Shown here in pieces: positions 34,501-43,105 of a stretch of 43,105 bases of DNA. Source of the DNA: Ichthyophonus hoferi (Eukaryota > Opisthokonta > Ichthyosporea > Ichthyophonida > Ichthyophonidae); contig NAOQ01000107.1 of assembly GCA_002751075.1 (NCBI GenBank), positions 121,740 to 164,844 of the forward strand, given 5' to 3'. Under the pieces are notes generated by a model. The model worked only from the letters and a program-made list of their open reading frames with translations. It was not told where the DNA came from and searched no databases. Each line of letters begins with the position of its first letter. Within the stretch, counting starts at the first letter, position 1. The position numbers and the translations under genes were made by a program.

Positions 34501-37500
34501 TAATATGTAATTGATAAATAAAATTATTACTGATCTAAGCCAATAATAATTGGATAATTGACGTGACAACCAATCAGGGCGGAGACTTTATATAAAGCCT
34601 ATGTAGCAGGACGAACTCCAACTACTATTAACCTAAGTTCTGACCTGAGAGAGTCTATCCGGGTGGGTGGGTGTGTTCATATGCAAGTGAATGACAACGT
34701 ATCTGTATATAGTAGCATAGTAGTATAGTATAATAATAGTATAATGGTCTATGCGGTTAGGGATAGGTGGGTGGACAGGCAGCCCAGAAGCCTATCAGAC
34801 AAGTCGGTTAAGTGCCAACTGCTTGCTATATATATGTGTATTTTAATTTTTAATTTTAATTTTTTAAGTTTTAAGTTTTATTTATTATTTTAGTTTAACT
34901 TTGATTTTATTTTTAAATCATTTGTTTCAATATGTCCTATTCTGGTTAAAATTCTAATTCAGATTTTTACCATTTCCCTCAATCTGTTTGTTTTACCACC
35001 CTGTATAAATATTTATGATAGAAAGTCATTGGCCCAGATAACATTAAAAAGATTATTGTCCAATCAGAAAGTATATTTGACGACTAAAGGATAAAAAGGA
35101 CGAATGATACAAAGAGAATGCTATAGATTAGGTATATTGCTATCCAATCATATGTGAGTATGATATACATGTGACGTCAGAGATCTAATGATATTACTGA
35201 ATGCAGCTTAACATGCAAACGGTGATCCGAGGCGAACCAATAGTAGTTCGTCAAATATTTGATGAAGCTGTGGATGTGATTACTATGATGCTTAGACAGG
35301 TATGTATGACGCATGTATGTATGACATATGTTTGATGTATGTATGGAGGTGTATATGCATCTATGCATGTATGGTTATTGATTATACATATACAAACATA
35401 TACTTTGTATTTATATTTACCACTATAGGGTAAATGCAGATTATCTTGATAATTCAATAAAAATGTATATTCATATTTGATGTATATAAAAAACTATGCA
35501 TATAAGTATGTTTGTGGCAATTAACTGTACCAATTGTATCTCCAGGGATGTTACCTTACACGTGATTTTCTGGTATGCTTAAGTAAGGGTTTATACTATC
35601 ACTGGTCTGCCTAATGATTGCCAATTAGTATCAATTAATATGCAGTGTATTTCAAGGAAATTTATCTTACACATTATTTTCTGGCATACTTAATTAGGGA
35701 TGGGCAATACCATTGATCTTACTAATGATTATAGATTAGTGCTAATTACTAATTAACGTGCTGTGCTATAGGGGCCCTACCAACGTTTTCTAAAATCTAC
35801 TGTCTACGCCGATATGCTGCACTGGTTAGATCAGAATGGTAAATGATTCTCAATACAATTATATGTTCTACTTAATTATAATATCTTAGCTAAAACATGC
35901 AGTTAACATATAATCGCACGTAGAGCTTTTTATATATGTATATATATGACTTTATATTAAGTGGTATAATATCCTATCTAAAACATAGAGTTAGCATAAA
36001 TGAATAAACAACATACATAATAATAAATTAAGATAATTGGTAGTAAATTAATTAATTGGCCAAGTAGCATTTAAAATTTAAAGTCATACATAGATATATT
36101 TGTATATTTGCGTTAACTGAAAGGAAGCCTTGGAATGGACCAATAGATAAGGATGCAGCGTACCAGCATTTTTACTATTTTGAAATTCCCTCTGCACTCA
36201 CCATACAGCCCCTTGCCTATCTATCTGTATAAATAGTTGGTGGTATTGCAAGCATATATGCGTGTATGCAGTTGTATAATATTTCATAATATCACTATAT
36301 ATATTTCCTAAAATTTCTCAGTATATCACATGTTGACTTGATGAAAATTTGATTTTCATATGCTCTCTCTATAGATATAAGTACATGTAACTATGTTTTT
36401 CTTTTTTCTCAATATCTCATGCTAGGTTTTGCAGGTTTTCATGTATATGAAAGAATGCTGGCTGCCTTTCAACAAGAAACGCAGGTGAATGAAAGGGGGA
36501 CAGAAAGGGTTATATATATATGAATGTATGAATGTATTGTAATGGAACCCGAATGAAGAGAGAGAGAGAGAAAAAGAAAGAAAAAAGAGAGGGAAAGAGA
36601 CAGAGAAGGAGAATCGGTTCCACTCATACAAATATATATATCTTGCTTTAATATGAAGTTAGAATAGGTATATGATGCGAGTATATGGAGTATAATATAT
36701 AAAGATGGCGTGATGGCGTGTATATGACGTGTATATGACGTATATAGGTATAGGTATAAGTATAGGTATGACCATATATATATATAATGAAGTAACGGTA
36801 TATATGTATTATCTAATGTCTTACTAATTAATAATAATTAATACGAATTGATAATAATTAAAACTAATTATTGTGTCCTTGTAGAATACATTGCCCACTG
36901 AGAGCGTACACTCATGGTTGCCAAGAGAATATCAAGAGATGCACCAATTTACAGGGGTGGGTTAATTACATAAATTTATATTTAAATACATGTGTATGTA
37001 TAGTATATAATTGTCATACATACTATCATACATATTATCATGCATACATACTATCCTACTATCCTACCTACTATCATACATACATACTTATCTATATATG
37101 TATACGTAGGTATTCCGAAAGAAATTCAAAGGCTATTCTTGCTACCAAGAAAGAGGAATCTTACCAGTCACTCCCGAGACGATAATAGAGGTAGGTAGAG
37201 GATGGAGATGGATGTGGTATGGTCTGCTATAGTATCGTATAGTATGATATATGATACAGTATAGTATAGTATAGTATAGTATAGTATAGTATGGTATGGT
37301 ATATAGTATAGTATAGTATAGTATAGTATAATATAATATTAGATAGTATTATATATTATGTTATAATATGATATGGTATGATGTATGATCAAATGCTTCC
37401 ACTGGTCCGTTAATTCGTAATGATGATATGTAATTAGACATAATTAATGATAGTTAGCACTAATATAGATGACTTCAAAGTACGATGCTCCGCGTCATAG

Positions 37501-39523
37501 TTGGGATCCAAAATTTCTGAGCGCTCAAGGTAGTTCTAGCCTTCTACCCCAGATATATATATATACGTGTTTACTAGCATATAACCATATATATATAAAG
37601 TTTATGCTAATTGTTTTAGATTGTTTTATTTATTGACTGGGGAGTCATAGCCTAAAATTATTGGTTAGTTTATGTATCTTATGTAACAGTGTTATAGGTA
37701 TGACATGATTCAATTGGCTGATTTAAAGTACTATTATTAGTTCTGGACGGTACTCAAAAAAAGATAATAATAGGTTATTATATTTTAAGGAGCCATAAAA
37801 ATCTAAGCTTAAATTTTATTTTTTAAGTTCTTACCCTTTGTTCTAATATGCATGTTTATATATCGGCATCATCCGTTCAATCAATATTCATTTTTCTATT
37901 ACGGGCGGTTTAAAAACAAAATATGATGGGGCCCACAATAGTGGTCAAAAATCATCCTTTCTTATCGGCCGAAGCGGTTTTCAAATATGGAAGTTTGCGA
38001 GGGAAATTCAAACTATAATATAGGAGTCTAGTGCTGTATGGTTGGGCAATACAAAGAAATGATTTTAAAATTAAATTTTTATTAAATTTTATGTGAAATA
38101 TGACAATGAAATTGAAATCTATTATCTTAATAATAATCTGATATTTAAATGGGTTGATTTGAGGGTTAAAATATAGTGCTGCAATGTAAAAGTATACACA
38201 CGGACAACTTACATTATTTTAATTTGTTTTAACTAACCAATCAATATGCTTCATTACAGTAATCCTAGACATCGGCGAAGCCGCCAAAGTTCTTCGAGTA
38301 GTTTACGAAGGACCTTTACTAAGAAGGGTATTTAGACTTATTTATACCATTTGATTGGCTGTTTCTTGTTGTTATTCTGTTTATATTTTGTTTGTTATTG
38401 TTACTTTATCTTTTATGATTGCCAGTTTTATTATTATTACATTATTGTGTTTGCACCATTGTGAATTGTTGATATGTGTTTTAAGTACAATTACTTCTCT
38501 TGTTTCTGCTTTCGTTTTTTCTTTACTTTAAGACAAGCAAGTAGTATAAATCACTATAAAAAGAAAGGCATGTAATTCACGTAATTATGACGCCGATTAA
38601 TTCGCGTAATTGTGATTCCGATAATGTTAAATCCCCGGGTTAGGATGGCAATATTTCATTGTGTTTTATTGTATTACTACCTAAGGCTACAGTACATTAT
38701 ATGGTATTATATTATATGACTTTGAAGTCATTATTCTCAGTTAATAAGTATGTTACATAAAATATAAAACAATATAGGAGAATATGTGATGTCTTACTAG
38801 AAATGGGTGTATAGTTAAATTATTTTATTAGTTCATTAAAATTATTACAAATATGTAATATATAATACATACGCAATCATTTGTGTTGTATTGTGTTTGT
38901 TATACTTTATTGTCTTATTCTATGTCATAATCTATATTATGTTTTACTACTGCTTTATTATATTGTGTTGCGTTATGTTATGTTATGTTATGTTATGTTA
39001 TGTTATGTTATGTTATGTTATGTTGTTATACTATGTTATATTATGTTATGTTATGTTATGTTATGTTATGTTATACTCTTATACTAGTTATACTATGTTA
39101 TATTATGTTATGTTATGTTATGTTGTTATGTGATAGTATGTTGTGTCATGATATTATATAACAGGATTGGGGATATATTCATTGGATAAATGTTACCGTA
39201 AAATTAGTATTATCCAGCAAGTAATGCAAGAAGGGAGGGAGGAGTTATGATTCGGGGGCATCTTTGTAAACCCTGAAACTGAATATGTTATGACATCATC
39301 AGAGCCGTGACATGTGCGTGCTGTGGATCACGTGTACCGACGCCTTCGATCAACAGTATGTTCTATGGCAATCCGTGAATAATAGTGTAAGTACCTTTAT
39401 GTATGCATGTATGTATGTATGTATGTATATATGTATGTATATATGTATGTATCTATGTATGTATGAATAGTATGTATGTATATATGTGTGTATGTATGTA
39501 TGTATGTATGAATAGTATGTATG

Positions 39524-39557
<34 letters not shown>

Positions 39558-42500
39558 TGTATGTATGTATGTATGAATAGTATGTATGTATATATATGTG
39601 TGTATGTATGTATATATGTATGTATGTGTGTATGTATGTGTGTATGTATGTATGTATGTATGTGTGTGTGTATGTGTGTATGTATGTATGTCTTAATATA
39701 TTAATGTGTTTATCTGTGTGTACATATAACACTTTAACTGGCTTGGTATATATTATGATATATTTCTATATCTATATTATATTGCATTCACTTATGTATG
39801 TATTATACAGGACTGCCCGGTTCGCCTAGATCACCGACGAATAGATGTGATGATTTCGGGTATTCGGGCTGGGTCACTACCCAATAAACATTGCGCTGTT
39901 CTGTATCTTCGACAGGTAGATACCCATATATCCGTACTTGTTTAGCTTTAGTATTCTTTTTTTTTTTTTTCTTTTTTTTCTATCAGTTAAATCTGAATCG
40001 CTTATTGGTTACTTTTACTGCGACTTCCTGAGTGATTTCTAACATGATTTTAACTAAGAATGAGAATGAATAATTAAACGTTGATATACATCTAGCTATA
40101 CATGTCCATTCATTAACTATAATTAATTAGCGCAGTATTATCCAATCAGAAAGATCATTATACATATTATTATATTAATACATATTCGGAAACTCTTGTA
40201 GAAGATGGTATATTTTTATATGACGTAGGCATCATTTTTATTTAGGGTCTGTGACGTCATTTTACAGACATACACCATCGAGTATATCAGAACCAATTGG
40301 ATTGCCGATCTTGTTCGCATTCCATGTTCTATGCACGGTTCTTTATAATAATTTTACTGCTCTTTCGGCTTTTGTTTTCACTTTGTTGAATAAGCATTTA
40401 GTGGCATCTAGTATATTATGATTAACATATTTTCCACTTCTTAATTATTTTTTGTTAAATATCTAAGTGCTTTAAACTTAAATCTGATAAATGTAAAATC
40501 CAGAAAGTTAATTAGTAAATGAAAATCAATTGTACATGCCAAGTAGAATTTATTCGTAGCATATGTATGGCTAATGTAACTTCTTAACCTCATTTTGACC
40601 GATGAATGGTACTGATTAAAAATTAATATATATATTTTTTGCAGGTGGGAGAGGGAATGGAGATGCCATATGTAGTCGGAAGGGACCAGATGCTATTGGA
40701 TGGCTTATACGTATGTACCAATAGGATAGCACCTACTTACATTTGAATCTATCTTATTGATGCATAGATGTTTTTTTACATATATCTAGATAAATGTATG
40801 GTCGTATATATAGATCTTGCAGTTATCAGTGATAGGCTAGATGTCATCCCGAGCAATCATTTGTGTAGCCATATATATATAGATACTGTAGTCACACATA
40901 CATATAGGTATATATACACACATTGTATATATTATAGCCTATTATACTGTACTATTCCATAGGTAGATTATAAATAGTAAATAATTTACCATATGGATAA
41001 GCCTATCTTCTATTAATCAATGCATATCTACATATAAAAAATAAATGGTAATTATAGCAGATGATTGGTAGTGGTTGTCCTAAACCTATCCTACTTAACC
41101 AATTCTCTTTTGTATTTTATTTATATCACAGAATATTCCGTATTATGTTTTAACTTTTTATTCCTACTCTGTGATTAGAGGGTACTCCAATCCCAAGTGA
41201 ACTCGGGTAAATTAACCGATTATTTAAGAGCCCGTAGGGTGCATTCTAGTGACGATATTGCTAGTAGGTTATAAATGTTACTATGGTTGTGTATGAATGT
41301 ATGTATGTATGTATATATTTATGTATATATGTGTATATGTTTTTAAGTATGTTTGTGTGTAGATACATATGCTTGTGTGTATTTATGTATGTATGTGTGT
41401 ATGTATGTATATATGTATCTATGTCTCTATGTATCTATATTTTTATTTATGTGCGTTTATAGCTATGTATTTGCTTGTATATATGGCAACACAATACAAT
41501 GAATATATATAATATATATATAATATATATATTATAATCCTTTGATCCTATTGGTATACCTGTATGCCTTTCTGCTATATTCTTGCCTTTCATCAGTGTA
41601 ATATTTATTGCCACAAACGGAAATTATATGATTACGTTGTCGTTAATTTTTCAAATTAGTGTTAATTAATGTTAATTAGTGTTAATTTATTGACTATTGC
41701 CACTCATTAATTACGAGCTAGTTGCCATTCTTTCCACAAAATGACTCGATATGTAATTAAATTTCAATTAAATTAATTGGTGTCTATTTATAGCAGAAAC
41801 GCTAGTTAGGCCGGATCAGGACAAAGATGGAGGAGTGCTTTTTCCATCATCCGGAATGTTCAAATTATGTCGCCGGTATGATTGATTGATTCACTTGTTT
41901 AAAATGTGGATGTTGTGTATGTGTGGTTGTGGAATTTTGTACTTTATACTTCATAGTGTTCACTGGCTTATTATCATTCTTTATATTTTAATATGGCACC
42001 TCCTTTCCAGGTTTGTGTATTTTTTTCTATTTATAAGATTTTGTCTTGGTTTTGGTTGGTCTACATTTTTCTATTGGTGTAAATATGGTCATTAATTAAT
42101 TTTCAATTAATTTTTAAATATCGTGTATCTGACCATATTGATTAATTATTAAGTAGTATTCCTAGGACTCACCGAATGTGGTCAACCGGAGATCCGCGAG
42201 CCACCGATCAGGATCAGCCGGTAAATTACTCTTTTTCTATTGGGTAGCCTATAGTATGCACACTCGATCATTCCGCTCATAACACACTGCCCAAGCCTTT
42301 GCATTCTAACTGCAGCAATACCCAATCAACGTTCAGTATTATTTCTTTTATCACTCTATTACCTATTAGGATTGTTAAACATACTACTAACATTACGTCA
42401 ATAAAGCAATTGACCGACTCAATTGACCGACTTTTAAAACAAATTAAAAATTCTTATCTCTATCTTCTAGGTGCTTATGATTTTCCTAATATTTTCCTGG

Positions 42501-43016
42501 GAAATTTATTAACAAGTAATTAATTTATAATTAATTAATTGGATTACTCCAAGTATATATAAAGATACTGTATTGAGTGATTAGCTATTGGTTACCTATT
42601 TTTATTTTATGAAAAGGGTCTGTGCCCTCCAATAAAGGAGAGCCTAGAAATTTTGAATGTGTTTCAATTGGATGATATTATTAAATCAGTTACTTTTTGT
42701 ATAATTTATGGCTGCATTTGGAAATTAACAGGTAGATATTATGCTGTTGAATACAAGAACTTTTCTATAGGCTTAGTGAGGTACTTATTCTTACTGTAAT
42801 ATATATACTATACACTATATTATAAGATATATCCTATACATATGGTGGAAGTTGTGTCTATTAATACCCTGACGTTGCTATCATACATACTAGGAATGCA
42901 TTTCTCCTCGATATTCTAAAATATCATCTAGATCATGTAAACCGGACCTGTCAACCCAGTCAGCTCAATATCCCACTATGTCTACGTGTAATGAGCAGGT
43001 TGGCATTGGGTTTTGA
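27208..43016 (+). CDS. START-RGS-START protein, at least 24 exons: G-alpha GTPase regulator with two lipid-binding-type domains
   Basis: Exons by GT-AG and phase: 27208-27249, 28789-28952, 29655-29798, 30111-30222, 30433-30502, 31304-31452, 31941-32015, 32264-32386, 32624-32769, 33353-33463, [one missing], 35207-35299, 35772-35838, 36435-36484, 36885-36956, 37110-37190, 37469-37529, 38260-38327, 39303-39386, 39811-39915, 40645-40710, 41179-41263, 41797-41875, 42166-42220, 42894-43016. About 735-750 residues. START 1 covers about residues 62-252, the RGS domain starts near 313, START 2 occupies the third quarter, and a polar Ser/Thr-rich tail follows. The start MTVLKRGLDAVKLT splices in phase to HYGMCTQRPLASPAW. 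No signal peptide or membrane span, so probably cytosolic or membrane-peripheral. RGS domains speed GTP hydrolysis by G-alpha and START domains bind lipids or sterols. Lipid control of RGS activity is inference. The stop at 43014 could instead be read past by a donor at 42999. Exons 41179 on have alternative splice sites. Confidence 0.75.
27530..27730. other. Purine-rich tract in first intron of the RGS gene
   Basis: About 200 bp of GA-rich sequence on the plus strand (for example GAGGGGGAGAGAGAGAAC). It generates hydrophobic minus-strand open frames that are not believed to be genes. Confidence 0.6.
27895..28053. repeat. (CATA)n runs in first intron
   Basis: CATACATA units at 27895-27925 and again around 28021-28053, separated by unique sequence. 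Confidence 0.8.
29597..29650. repeat. (ATACAT)n microsatellite
   Basis: Hexanucleotide run ending four bases before exon 3 of the RGS gene. It replaces a normal pyrimidine tract next to the acceptor at 29653-29654. Confidence 0.8.
30291..30325. repeat. (CATA)n microsatellite
   Basis: ATACATACATA units in the intron after exon 4. Confidence 0.8.
31514..31540. repeat. (TA)n microsatellite
   Basis: Dinucleotide run in the intron after exon 6, followed by GAGAGA. Confidence 0.85.
34570..34596 (+). promoter_or_regulatory. CCAAT / GC-box / TATA cluster inside an RGS-gene intron
   Basis: CCAATCA at 34570-34576, GGGCGG at 34577-34582 and TTTATATAAA at 34587-34596 stand side by side in core-promoter order. 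The site lies in the intron between exons 33353-33463 and 35207-35299, the same intron that should hold the unfound exon. It may be an internal promoter, a promoter remnant from a lost element, or chance. Confidence 0.3.
35545..35771. repeat. Diverged tandem duplication in intron before exon 35772
   Basis: 35545-35650 and 35651-35771 share TTA.CTTACAC..TATTTTCTGG.AT.CTTAA.TA.GG and CTAATGATT..AGATTAGT.. blocks in order. The second copy ends at the real acceptor. Confidence 0.6.
37256..37337. repeat. (AGTAT)n microsatellite
   Basis: Pentanucleotide run with a few GGTAT variants in the intron after exon 37110-37190. Confidence 0.9.
38972..39125. repeat. (TTATG)n microsatellite
   Basis: Pentanucleotide run interrupted by short variants in the intron between exons 38260-38327 and 39303-39386. 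Its stop-free frames give LCYVM-type peptides that are artefacts. Confidence 0.9.
39398..39692. repeat. (GTAT)n microsatellite, about 295 bp
   Basis: Begins about a dozen bases after the donor of exon 39303-39386. It contains three internal AATAGTATGTATGTATAT higher-order units. Confidence 0.9.
41296..41470. repeat. Imperfect (GTAT)n/(GTGT)n run
   Basis: Degenerate tetranucleotide tract in the intron after exon 41179-41263. Confidence 0.75.
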
Positions 43017-43022
43017 TTGGGC

Positions 43023-43023
<1 letters not shown>

Positions 43024-43091
<68 letters not shown>

Positions 43092-43105
43092 CCTTATTAT
43101 TATTA
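43024..43105. repeat. (TTA)n microsatellite running off the window
   Basis: Trinucleotide run starting within 10 bases of the proposed stop of the RGS gene. Its end is not in the window. Confidence 0.95.

Larger units (their letters stand above)
32687..35838 (+). other. RGS domain (exons 9 to 12 plus one unfound exon)
   Basis: FDYPLEQILNDTICRMFFGRYLDLEYCRENL spans exons 9/10 and continues as SFWEAVENLKQKSYVYETPS, the RGS signature L..IL.D..G...F..FL..E..ENL.FW.A.E..K. LNMQTVIRGEPIVVRQIFDE is the VN......I and F..A..... helix, and GPYQRFLKSTVYADMLHWL the closing Y.RFLKS..Y..L. The Asn of EN(L) that contacts G-alpha is present. Phase between 33463 (phase 2) and 35207 (phase 0) needs one more exon of 1+3n bases, expected to encode the IY..FI segment. 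Confidence 0.85.
37110..40710 (+). other. Second START-like domain (exons 14-20 region)
   Basis: VFRKKFKGYSCYQERGILPV with TPETIIE (entry strands and first helix), RHSWDPKFLSAQ (the R..WD. block, Asp kept), VILDIGEAAKVLRVVYEGPL (V.EID....VLR..Y.GP), SRDMCVLWITCTDA (RDFV..R.W), YVLWQSVNNS (Y.I..RSV), IDVMISGIRAGSLP (...SG..I.PL), CAVLYLRQVGEGMEMPYVVG (VTYV.Q.D.KG). All junctions keep frame. Confidence 0.7.

Noticed and set aside
35022-35070. Candidate for the missing RGS exon
   Set aside because: Phase fits, but the encoded KSLAQITLKRLLSNQK lacks the expected IY..FI pattern.
38881-39133. LCYVMLCYVM frames
   Set aside because: Translation of the (TTATG)n microsatellite.
39397-39732. Long HTYIHTYIHTY frame, minus strand
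   Set aside because: Translation of the (GTAT)n microsatellite.
1-43105. tRNA, rRNA and CRISPR
   Set aside because: No cloverleaf with a GGTTCRANNCC arm, no rRNA-like block and no regular repeat-spacer array were found.

Overview
This is an AT-rich (about one third G+C by eye), intron-rich eukaryotic nuclear segment. The evidence is short exons (34 to 164 nt) joined by GT-AG introns that preserve reading frame, AATAAA signals, many tetra- and pentanucleotide microsatellites, Ty1/copia-type elements and a run of assembly Ns. No bacterial operon, CRISPR array, rRNA or tRNA was seen. The species cannot be named from the sequence. A regulator of heterotrimeric G proteins and a sterol C-4 demethylation enzyme point to a sterol-making organism with G-protein signalling, such as an opisthokont or another protist.

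Layout. (1) 1-2806, plus strand: the last five exons of a sterol-4-alpha-carboxylate 3-dehydrogenase (NSDHL/ERG26 family) gene whose 5' part lies outside the window. (2) 2807-8000: mostly non-coding, with a few unassigned short ORFs, an intronless-looking minus-strand ORF at 5163-5558 carrying a 28-bp triple repeat, a likely LINE endonuclease scrap at 6324-6635, and a dispersed repeat family. (3) 8001-about 20270: two old, broken Ty1/copia elements in tandem sharing a middle LTR. The first LTR carries a nested inverted solo LTR. The second element is split by a 2.7-kb insert of unknown origin that holds acidic ORFs and a 36-residue coiled-coil repeat. (4) 20270-27100: decayed repeats and copia scraps, plus an N gap whose two edges are the same 144 bp, which looks like an assembly artefact.

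(5) 27208-43016, plus strand: a large gene of at least 24 exons, worked out by hand from splice sites and phase. It encodes about 735-750 residues with the order START-like domain, RGS domain, second START-like domain. This is the main result. An RGS domain (accelerating GTP hydrolysis on G-alpha) lying between two lipid-binding folds suggests lipid-gated control of G-protein signalling. One short exon in the middle of the RGS domain was not found, so the model is incomplete there. The introns hold most of the microsatellites and a promoter-like CCAAT/GC-box/TATA cluster.

The two host genes share strand but nothing suggests they act together beyond a loose sterol/lipid theme. All domain calls come from reading motifs, not from database searches.
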